Part shown: positions 58,831-64,000 of the stretch, in pieces
Layout of the letters: each line of letters starts with the position of its first letter
How positions within the stretch are numbered: position 1 is the first letter of the stretch
Origin: JAVVHH01 sp963835135
Lineage (GTDB): Bacteria > Pseudomonadota > Alphaproteobacteria > Acetobacterales > Acetobacteraceae
DNA: 64,000 bases
NCBI GenBank assembly: GCA_963835135.1
Contig: CAWIEF010000003.1
Span: 186,001-250,000 of the forward strand
Reading direction: 5' to 3'
Made by a program: the position numbers and the translations under genes
Notes under the pieces: model-generated
Told to the model about the DNA's origin: nothing
Databases searched by the model: none
What the model saw: only the letters and a program-made list of their open reading frames with translations

Positions 58831-59607
58831 ATGACGTATAAGCCACCGCGACGGCCGCAATTCTTCTACACGACGGCGCCCCTGCCCTGCCCTTACGTGG
58901 CCGGACGGACCGAGCGGAAGGTCGTCACCGAGATCACCGGCCCGGATGCCGAACGGCTGCACGATCGGCTGTCGCGCGCCGGCTTCCGCCGCAGCCACAA
59001 CATCGCCTATGCCCCGGTCTGCCCGAATTGCCAGGCCTGCGTGCCGATCCGGATCCCGGTCGCCCTGTTCCAGCCCGACCGCGGCCTGCGCCGCATAGCG
59101 CGCTACAACGAGGCGGTCGTCGCCTACGACGTGCCCGCCCGCGCCACCGCCGAGCAGTTCCAGCTCTTCCAACGCTACCAGCAGCGCCGCCACGGCGACG
59201 GCGACATGGCGACCATGAGTTTCTACGACTTCCGCGCCATGGTCGAAGATACGCCGATCGAGACCTTCATCACCGAGTTCCGCGTCGGCGACCGCCTGAT
59301 CGGCGGGTGCCTCACCGACCGGTTGGGCGACGGGCTCTCGGCCGTCTACAGCTTCTTCGCGCCCGAACTCGAGCGCCAGTCGCTCGGCACGTTCTCCATC
59401 CTTTGGCTCATCGACCGCGCGCGCGAGGAGGGCCTGCCTTATGTCTATCTCGGCTACTGGGTGCCGGAGAGCCGCAAGATGGCCTACAAGGCGCGCTTCC
59501 GGCCCTGCGAGATCCTGGTCGGCGGCACCTGGCGCATGCTGACCGACGGCGAGGCCGAAGAGGGGGCAGGGGCCAACCCGCTGCTGATCCAGGAAACCAC
59601 CGCTTAA
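58831..59607 (+). CDS. bpt: Aspartate/glutamate leucyltransferase (Bpt/Ate family)
   Basis: N-end-rule enzyme of 258 residues that transfers an amino acid (leucine in bacterial Bpt) from tRNA to proteins with N-terminal Asp or Glu, marking them for ClpS/ClpAP. The N-terminal Cys-rich region CPNCQACVPIRIPV and the C-terminal acetyltransferase-like part (SAVYSFFAPELERQSLGTF, YVYLGYWVPESRKMAYKARF, RPCEILVGG) are diagnostic. Followed by a hairpin terminator shared with convergent narK. Confidence 0.92.
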   Translation: MTYKPPRRPQFFYTTAPLPCPYVAGRTERKVVTEITGPDAERLHDRLSRAGFRRSHNIAYAPVCPNCQACVPIRIPVALFQPDRGLRRIARYNEAVVAYDVPARATAEQFQLFQRYQQRRHGDGDMATMSFYDFRAMVEDTPIETFITEFRVGDRLIGGCLTDRLGDGLSAVYSFFAPELERQSLGTFSILWLIDRAREEGLPYVYLGYWVPESRKMAYKARFRPCEILVGGTWRMLTDGEAEEGAGANPLLIQETTA

Positions 59608-59629
59608 GCGACGACGCGTCGCACGAATG

Positions 59630-59653
59630 AAAAGGGCGCCGAAGCGCCCTCTC
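59630..59653. terminator. Hairpin between bpt and narK
   Basis: Perfect 7-bp stem AGGGCGC / GCGCCCT with a CGAA tetraloop (59633-59650). AAAA precedes it and TCTCC follows, so it can serve bpt on the plus strand and narK on the minus strand. Confidence 0.6.
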
Positions 59654-59694
59654 CATCACGTCTGCGCCAGAGTCAGGCCAGAGCCTGGCCAGAG

Positions 59695-61023
59695 TCAGGC
59701 CGTCGCCATCCTCGCGTCGACCGCTTGCTGATACAGCGTCTGTTCGTCCTGCTTGTGCTTGATGGAGAAGCGGATCATGGCCGCCCCGCACGCGCAGATG
59801 AGCGCACACACGCCCAGCACCATGAAGCAGAGCTGCGGGTTGCCCGTGCCGCGCAGCAGCAGCCCGGCCGCTACACCGCCGATGTTGCCGCCCGCGCCGA
59901 TGATCCCGCAGACGCCGCCGAGGATCTTGCGGTCGATGAACGGCACCAGCGCATAGAGCGAGCCGCAGGCCATATGCGTGAACAACCCGAACACCAGCAG
60001 CATCGAGACCGCCAGGACCACGCCGGAGGATTGCGAGAACCCGATCAGGAACACGCCTTCGCCCAGCATCAGCGCGAACAACAGCCACGTGCGGCCGTCG
60101 AGCCCCCTGGTCATCGCGACCTTGTCGGAAATGATTCCGCCCAGCGCCCGCGCGAACAGCGCGAGCAGCCCAAACGCTCCCACTGCGAAGCCCGCGCTCT
60201 CGACCGACATGGAATAGCGATTGAAGAAGTAGGTCACCGCGATCGAGTGCACGAACAGCTCGACGCCGAACGAGGCGCCGTAGCAGGCGGCCAGCAACCA
60301 CACGCGGTAGTTTCCAGCCGCTTGCTTCATCACATCCCAGCCGCCCTTCTTGCCCACGGCCGTCGAAACACCCGCACGACGCATGTCGGCGAAATTGCCC
60401 TCCGGCGTGTCCTGGGTCAGCTTCCAGTAGAGCACGGCCACGATCAGCATAAGCACGCCCGGCAAGACCTGCGCCGAGCGCCACCCAATGCTCTGGCTCG
60501 CGCCGAAGGCGACGATCCCACCCAGGATCAACGGCATGATGGACTGGGTCACGCCGCCACCCGCGTTGCCCCATCCGCCGACCGTGGCGTTGGCGGTGCC
60601 GACGACGTTCGGCGCGAACATCACCGAGGTGTGGAATTGGGTGATCACGAAGCTCGCGCCGATGATGCCGATCAGCAGGCGGCAGATCAGGAACGAGTTG
60701 TAGTCCCAGGCGAAGGCGATCGCGAACACGGGCAGCGAGCCGAACGCGAGCAGCGCCGTGTAGGTCGCCCGCGGCCCGTATTTGTCGCAGAGCGGGCCGA
60801 TGGCGCATCGTGCAAGCACGGTCGCCAGCACGCCGGCGATGGTGATGGAGTAGACCTCGTCGTTGCTGAGCTTCAGGTCGCCCTTGATGATGGGCATCAG
60901 CGGCGCCGTGGCGAACCACGCGAAGAAGCAGACGAAGAACGCGATCCACGTCATGTGGAACGCCCGCATCTGCGGGGTTGCGAACGAGAACAGGTTGATC
61001 TTAGTGGCTTTGGCGCTGGTCAT
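59695..61023 (-). CDS. narK: NarK/NasA-type nitrate/nitrite transporter (MFS)
   Basis: Major facilitator of the nitrate/nitrite porter family, 442 residues with about 12 membrane helices. The nitrate signature is clear in helix 5, VGTANATVGGWGNAGGGVTQ, and repeated in the second half as LGGVCGIIGAGGNIGGVAAG. RLLIGIIGASFVITQFHTSV holds the conserved substrate Arg region. GGAAGG stands four bases before the ATG. It lies 67 bp after the Asn-heptad gene with a hairpin between, and no nitrate or nitrite reductase gene is in the window. Whether it imports nitrate, exports nitrite or exchanges them is not decided by sequence. Confidence 0.92.
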   Translation of the reverse strand: MTSAKATKINLFSFATPQMRAFHMTWIAFFVCFFAWFATAPLMPIIKGDLKLSNDEVYSITIAGVLATVLARCAIGPLCDKYGPRATYTALLAFGSLPVFAIAFAWDYNSFLICRLLIGIIGASFVITQFHTSVMFAPNVVGTANATVGGWGNAGGGVTQSIMPLILGGIVAFGASQSIGWRSAQVLPGVLMLIVAVLYWKLTQDTPEGNFADMRRAGVSTAVGKKGGWDVMKQAAGNYRVWLLAACYGASFGVELFVHSIAVTYFFNRYSMSVESAGFAVGAFGLLALFARALGGIISDKVAMTRGLDGRTWLLFALMLGEGVFLIGFSQSSGVVLAVSMLLVFGLFTHMACGSLYALVPFIDRKILGGVCGIIGAGGNIGGVAAGLLLRGTGNPQLCFMVLGVCALICACGAAMIRFSIKHKQDEQTLYQQAVDARMATA

Positions 61024-61057
61024 AGGGCCTTCCCGACAAGAATGGTGGTCGAGTGAA

Positions 61058-61078
61058 AGCCGGGTGCTCGACCCGGCT
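61058..61078 (-). terminator. Intercistronic hairpin between the Asn-heptad gene and narK
   Basis: Perfect 8-bp stem AGCCGGGT / ACCCGGCT with a five-base loop, followed on the minus strand by TTTC. Placed 12 bp after the heptad-gene stop and 34 bp before narK, it could terminate some transcripts and so set the ratio of the two products. Confidence 0.5.
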
Positions 61079-61090
61079 CTGAGATGAAGA

Positions 61091-61630
61091 CTAGGCCGCG
61101 ACGCCCAACTTGGCGGCGATCGCCAGCAGAAGGTCGTGGTTGGCGCCCATCATTTCGGCATTGGACTTCAACAGCCGGGCGTTGGACTCCATCAGCGCGT
61201 GGTTGGACGCGAGCAGCTCGGCATTGCCCGACATTGTCTCGGAGTTGGCGGCGATCAGCCCGTTATTCCTGGACAGCATGTCAGAGTTCGCCGCCAGCTT
61301 GGTCGAGTTCGCCGCGATCGCCTCCTTGTTGGCTTCGAGCGCATGGTGATTGCTTCCGATCAGCGCCGAGTTGCCGGCGAGCTTGGCCGAATTGGCCACG
61401 ATCGCCTCCTTATTGGCCTCAAGCGTCTGGTGATTGCTCCCCAGCGTCGAAGTATTGGCGGCGAGCGCCTTCTTGTTGGCCGCCAGCGTCGAACTATTGC
61501 TGCTCACTACGCCATGGTTCTCTTCGAGCAGCGTATGATTGCCCTTCAACGTCGCAGCATTGGACATGAGCAGCGCGTTGTTTTTGACCAACAGGGCGTT
61601 ATTTGTGTCGAGGCTTGCAACTTCGGTCAT
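61091..61630 (-). CDS. Asn-heptad repeat protein (23 tandem NxxxLxx units)
   Basis: A 179-residue protein starting MTEVASLDT, followed by 23 exact heptads (residues 10-170) and a short end, IAAKLGVAA. Every heptad has Asn first and Leu, Ile, Val or Met fifth, for example NSSTLAA, NKKALAA, NTSTLGS. The 4-3 spacing of the two positions is that of a coiled-coil core, with hydrophobic residues at a and Asn at d. Residues 66-93 and 94-121 are near copies of a four-heptad block. There is no signal peptide, membrane segment or cysteine. GGAGG stands five bases before the ATG. I know no described family; it lies between an ANTAR-type leader and narK. Confidence 0.85.
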   Translation of the reverse strand: MTEVASLDTNNALLVKNNALLMSNAATLKGNHTLLEENHGVVSSNSSTLAANKKALAANTSTLGSNHQTLEANKEAIVANSAKLAGNSALIGSNHHALEANKEAIAANSTKLAANSDMLSRNNGLIAANSETMSGNAELLASNHALMESNARLLKSNAEMMGANHDLLLAIAAKLGVAA

Positions 61631-61646
61631 GGTGACCTCCAGAGTG

Positions 61647-61663
61647 CGGCCCTGATCGGGCCG
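61647..61663 (-). promoter_or_regulatory. Leader hairpin 3, just upstream of the heptad-gene ribosome site
   Basis: Stem CGGCCC / GGGCCG (6 bp) with a five-base loop, ending seven bases before the GGAGG ribosome site. No U-run follows, so a classic terminator is not shown; it could affect initiation or act with hairpin 2. Confidence 0.4.
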
Positions 61664-61681
61664 AAACAGTGAGGCACAAGC

Positions 61682-61701
61682 TGCCCACATCATCGTGGGC
61701 A
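61682..61701 (-). promoter_or_regulatory. Leader hairpin 2 with six-base loop
   Basis: Stem TGCCCAC / GTGGGCA (7 bp) closing a hexaloop GATGAT, read on the minus strand. The loop has G at position 4 but G rather than A at position 1, so it is an imperfect second ANTAR hairpin. It lies 24 bases after hairpin 1. Confidence 0.5.
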
Positions 61702-61725
61702 CGACGCGCAGTGCGTTCGCGCAAT

Positions 61726-61747
61726 CGAGACACGTCAATGTGTCTCG
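61726..61747 (-). promoter_or_regulatory. Leader hairpin 1 with ANTAR-type hexaloop
   Basis: Perfect 8-bp stem CGAGACAC / GTGTCTCG closing the hexaloop ATTGAC, read on the minus strand. A at loop position 1 and G at position 4 are the conserved bases of RNA hairpins bound by ANTAR antiterminators such as NasR and EutV. It would begin one base after the predicted start point of the sigma-54 promoter. The adjacent divergent gene encodes an ANTAR protein. Confidence 0.65.
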
Positions 61748-61759
61748 CGAGAGTGCTAC

Positions 61760-61774
61760 GCACGTTTCATGCCA
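61760..61774 (-). promoter_or_regulatory. Candidate sigma-54 promoter of the heptad-narK unit
   Basis: TGGCATGAAACGTGC on the minus strand: GG and GC separated by exactly ten bases, with TGGCA at the -24 box and TGC at the -12 box. Predicted start point is 61748, immediately before hairpin 1. NtrC, encoded at 34.5 kb with its GAFTGA motif, is a candidate activator (inference). Confidence 0.55.
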
Positions 61775-61785
61775 CTTTCCCCGTG

Positions 61786-61800
61786 GCGCAAAACTTGCGC
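61786..61800. promoter_or_regulatory. GCGCAA-N3-TTGCGC dyad in the divergent region
   Basis: Perfect 15-bp inverted repeat, positions -38 to -52 from the predicted heptad-gene start point and 35 bp before the ANTAR gene start. Its GCGC-N7-GCGC layout resembles the GCAC-N7-GTGC core of NtrC sites but differs in each half and is close for an enhancer. A regulator site for either gene is possible. Confidence 0.35.
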
Positions 61801-61834
61801 TGCTGATGGGGTTCTCACCTGGCCGGAGCCCGAT

Positions 61835-63109
61835 TTGCCCTCTGCGATGATCCTGTTGGGCGGCGCTCTGACGCCGCCGCCGCTCGCCGACGACCTGCGC
61901 GCCGCAGGCCTGACTGTGCTCGACGGAGGCGATAGCCCGGATTTTGTGCAGAAAGTGCTCGCAAATGCGCCTGACCTGATCATCCTGCATCAGGACACGC
62001 CAGATACCCGCCTGTTTGAAAACGCGGCCGCCGTCGCGCGTCTGGCGCCGCGGCCCATCATCGTCTTCACCCTCGATCCGGACGCCGATAACATCGTCCG
62101 CGCCATCACCGCTGGCGTGAACGCCTATGTGATCGATGGCTATAGCCCGACCCGGCTGCGCTCCGTCATCCACCTGGCGCAAGCCCGTTTCCAGCGGGAC
62201 CAACTGATCAAGGACGAGCTTGCCCAAGTGAACCAGCGCTTCGAGGAGCGCAAGCTGGTCGACCGCGCCAAGGGGATCCTCATGGGGGCCCGACAACTGC
62301 GCGAAGACGAGGCATACCGTGTCCTGCGCCGGGTCGCGATGCACACGAAGCAGCGGATCGGCCAGATCTCGCAGCGCGTGATCGATGCCGCCCGCTACGG
62401 CGAGGCGATCAACCGGGCCGGCCAGCTCCGCATGCTCTCGCAACGCCTGGTGAAGCTATATGTCCTCAGCGAGGCCGGAATCCGCACGCCCGACACCGCT
62501 GGTCTCATGGCGGACTCGATCGCCCTCGTCGACGACACGCTCGCGATCCTGGTGCGCTCGCTCTCCACGGCCACGTTCGGCGACCTGGTCGAGGCCGTGA
62601 CGTCGTCGTGGCGCGTGCTCAAGCGGCTACTGAACGCGCCGGCGCAAGCCGCCCGCTTCGACGCGGTCGACGCTGCAGCCGAAGCCGTGCTGCTCCGCAG
62701 CGAACAGCTCACCGACAACCTCGAAGTGAGCGGCTTCGCCACCGCGCTCCACGTCATCAACGTCGCCGGCCGGCAACGCATGCTCACCCAGCGCCTCGCC
62801 AAGTCCGCCATCTTGGCCGCCGCCGGTTCCGGCGGCGCGGCCCTCGCCGCACACCGGGCAGCGGTCGCCGCCCACGCCGCGCTGACCGAGGGGCTCGACT
62901 ACCTACACAACCTGCCGCTCACCAACGCCGCGATCACCGCTGAACTGGCGCAGGCCACCGACGAGTGGGACGCCTACCAGCTCGCCCTGGAGCAATGCGC
63001 CACGCGCGCCGGCCTGGCCCAGGTCGCCGAACTCAGTGAAGCTCTGCTGGACCGCTTCGACCAACTCACCACCCAGTACGAACGGGCGATGCAGGCCTTC
63101 GTAAACTAG
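61835..63109 (+). CDS. Pseudo-receiver / ANTAR / double PilJ-type nitrate regulator (NasT-NasR-like)
   Basis: A 424-residue regulator from the TTG at 61835 (GGAG six bases upstream; an ATG four codons later is the alternative). Residues 5-120 resemble a NasT-type receiver, but the phosphoacceptor Asp position in LIILHQDTPD is His. Residues 131-187 are the RNA-binding ANTAR domain (VDRAKGILMGARQLREDEAY). Two copies of a PilJ/NIT-type P-box follow, INRAGQLRMLSQRLVK (192-207) and INVAGRQRMLTQRLAK (308-323), like the nitrate-binding helix of NarX. It probably senses nitrate/nitrite directly and stops termination in the divergent leader (inference). Confidence 0.82.
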   Translation: MPSAMILLGGALTPPPLADDLRAAGLTVLDGGDSPDFVQKVLANAPDLIILHQDTPDTRLFENAAAVARLAPRPIIVFTLDPDADNIVRAITAGVNAYVIDGYSPTRLRSVIHLAQARFQRDQLIKDELAQVNQRFEERKLVDRAKGILMGARQLREDEAYRVLRRVAMHTKQRIGQISQRVIDAARYGEAINRAGQLRMLSQRLVKLYVLSEAGIRTPDTAGLMADSIALVDDTLAILVRSLSTATFGDLVEAVTSSWRVLKRLLNAPAQAARFDAVDAAAEAVLLRSEQLTDNLEVSGFATALHVINVAGRQRMLTQRLAKSAILAAAGSGGAALAAHRAAVAAHAALTEGLDYLHNLPLTNAAITAELAQATDEWDAYQLALEQCATRAGLAQVAELSEALLDRFDQLTTQYERAMQAFVN

Positions 63110-63149
63110 AGCACTACTCCCGAGCCAAGTGGCTCGGGAAGTGCTCTAG
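63106..63149. repeat. 44-bp palindromic repeat, copy B
   Basis: Perfect outer arms CTAGAGCACT / AGTGCTCTAG and inner stem CCCGAGCC / GGCTCGGG around AAGT. It is the reverse complement of copy A at 3030-3073 with one mismatch. Its two ends supply the TAG stops of both convergent genes (63107-63109 on plus; 63146-63148 on minus). It can form a terminator-like hairpin in either direction. Confidence 0.88.
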
Positions 63150-64000
63150 AACCGGACCGAGGCCGACAACGACCCGAAATTGAACAGGCCGGACCGCTGC
63201 CGCCCGAACTCGGGCGTCTGGAACACCTGCGTATAGGTCACCCGCACGCCTGCGAGCATGAACGCCGCCCCGAGCTCGAGCTCCCCCACCAGCCCGCGAT
63301 GCCCGACACTCGGGCTGCTCTGGAAGCTGCTGCCGTCGAGGAACAGGTTGCGCGCCACGGCCCGCCCGTTCGCACCGGCGAACACATACCACGCGAACGG
63401 CCGCGTCGGCGTGTAGGCGTCCCCGCCGCTGAACCCGGGCTGGATGCGCGGCACGCCGTAGTCGCTGTCCAGCCCCTGGCCGAGCCGCAACACCACCCCG
63501 CCCTCAGCGTAATCGAGGGCGTTGCCCACGTTGATCCGCCCGCCCGGGAGCGCGTCGGTTTCGAGCCCGGCCACGCGCGCAATCGGCAGTCGATATGTCC
63601 GCCCCACCATGAGCTGCAGCGTCGGTTCGTTCGGCAGCTGCGCACCCCAGCCCTTGTTCTCGGTGTCGCCGATGATGTCGTGGAAGCCGTTCTGCACCTC
63701 CCGCCCAAGTGCGGCCGAGCCCACCACGCCGAGGCCGATCCCCAGCACGCTGCGGGAGTTGTCCTTATCGGTCAGCAGCTGGACGTTGGCGTGCAGCCAG
63801 CCGGCATAGGGCCGGTCGCGCGGGTCCGGCGGGTTGATCTGCGTATTCCGCGGCGTGAAAATCGACTGGCTCAGGTCGAAGCTGACCCGCTGCACCCCGT
63901 CGCCCCAGACGGTATGGCCGAACCTGGCCAAGACGTCCGGAACACCGGTCGTGCCGGTGGTGAAGCCCAGCCTCAGCCCGCTCGTGTAGTATTCGTCGCT
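63146..64000 (-). CDS. LpxR-like outer-membrane lipid A deacylase family protein (partial)
   Basis: The last 284 residues of a protein whose start lies beyond the window; the frame is open to base 64000. It begins SDEYYTSGLRLGFTTG, the opening barrel strand of the LpxR/DUF2219 family, then SQSIFTPRNTQINPPDPRDR, PYAGWLHANVQL and LGIGLGVVGSAALGREVQNG. Alternating strands to a terminal SASVRF with Phe at the end are typical of an outer-membrane barrel inserted by BAM. LpxR removes a 3'-acyloxyacyl group from lipid A; whether this homologue does so is not shown. It converges with the ANTAR gene across the repeat. Confidence 0.85.
   Translation of the reverse strand, partial: SDEYYTSGLRLGFTTGTTGVPDVLARFGHTVWGDGVQRVSFDLSQSIFTPRNTQINPPDPRDRPYAGWLHANVQLLTDKDNSRSVLGIGLGVVGSAALGREVQNGFHDIIGDTENKGWGAQLPNEPTLQLMVGRTYRLPIARVAGLETDALPGGRINVGNALDYAEGGVVLRLGQGLDSDYGVPRIQPGFSGGDAYTPTRPFAWYVFAGANGRAVARNLFLDGSSFQSSPSVGHRGLVGELELGAAFMLAGVRVTYTQVFQTPEFGRQRSGLFNFGSLSASVRF

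Noticed and set aside
61091..61630. Heptad protein as a trimeric autotransporter adhesin stalk
   Set aside because: There is no signal peptide, head or membrane-anchor domain, and the protein is only 179 residues. Only the Asn-at-d coiled-coil logic is shared.
61682..61701. Hairpin 2 as a fully canonical ANTAR target
   Set aside because: Loop position 1 is G, not A, and no terminator overlaps it clearly; kept only as a candidate.
1..64000. CRISPR arrays, insertion sequences, prophage or integrase genes
   Set aside because: No regularly spaced direct repeats, transposase, integrase or phage structural genes were recognised on either strand.

Overview
The window is G+C-rich DNA from an alphaproteobacterium. 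The markers are dusB-ntrB-ntrC-ntrY-ntrX, rnhB-ccrM (GANTC methylase), a MucR/Ros regulator, a CBP3-type cytochrome bc1 chaperone beside DUF177-rpmF-plsX-fabH-ihfA-merR, and glyA-nrdR-ribD-ribE-ribB-ribH-nusB-thiL. The exopolysaccharide genes and PEP-CTERM protein would fit Rhodospirillales/Acetobacterales, but the genus is an inference I cannot confirm. No plasmid, phage, IS or CRISPR signature was seen; it reads as ordinary chromosome.

Layout. 0.1-3.0 kb: molybdate regulator and ModABC transporter, then a molybdopterin oxidoreductase (3.1-5.2 kb). 5.3-7.5 kb: a DctA-type symporter translationally coupled to a periplasmic amino-acid-type binding protein. 7.5-20.5 kb: a Wzx/Wzy-type exopolysaccharide cluster (ligase/polymerase, GT2, two GT4, heparinase-like lyase, Wzz, CpsD-like ATPase, initiating sugar transferase, flippase, GH10 glycanase), followed by MucR. 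21.6-30 kb: lipoproteins, an OtnC-like aldolase, DUF3297, rnhB-ccrM, a CoA-transferase, a double cold-shock protein, a lytic transglycosylase and a PEP-CTERM protein. 30-38 kb: nitrogen regulation (dat, ntrX, ntrY, ntrC, ntrB, dusB). 38-43.9 kb: ispDF, tRNA-Pro(GGG), merR, ihfA, fabH, plsX, rpmF and DUF177. 44-51 kb: bamE and the riboflavin/glyA run. 51-59.6 kb: an unknown two-gene membrane unit, a second CoA-transferase, a frameshifted aldehyde dehydrogenase, an HtrA-like pseudoprotease, a penicillin-acylase-family enzyme and bpt. 59.7-63.1 kb: a nitrate-type locus. The window ends in an LpxR-like outer-membrane protein that runs off the edge.

The most interesting region is 61.0-63.1 kb. narK lies downstream of a 179-residue protein made of 23 uninterrupted heptads with Asn at one core position and Leu/Ile/Val/Met at the other. 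Upstream of that gene the sequence shows a sigma-54-type GG-N10-GC element. One base after its predicted start point is an RNA hairpin with an A-x-x-G hexaloop, the signature of ANTAR antiterminator targets. The divergent neighbour encodes a pseudo-receiver/ANTAR/double PilJ-type protein. Together they suggest a nitrogen-controlled, nitrate-sensing antitermination switch driving an undescribed coiled-coil protein together with a nitrate transporter. The window also encodes NtrBC and NtrYX, candidate activators of such a promoter.

Other recurring themes are start-stop overlaps using TTG or GTG starts (TTGA at modC, the GH10 gene, ntrB and thiL), and a 44-bp palindrome present at two convergent gene ends 60 kb apart that supplies TAG stop codons.
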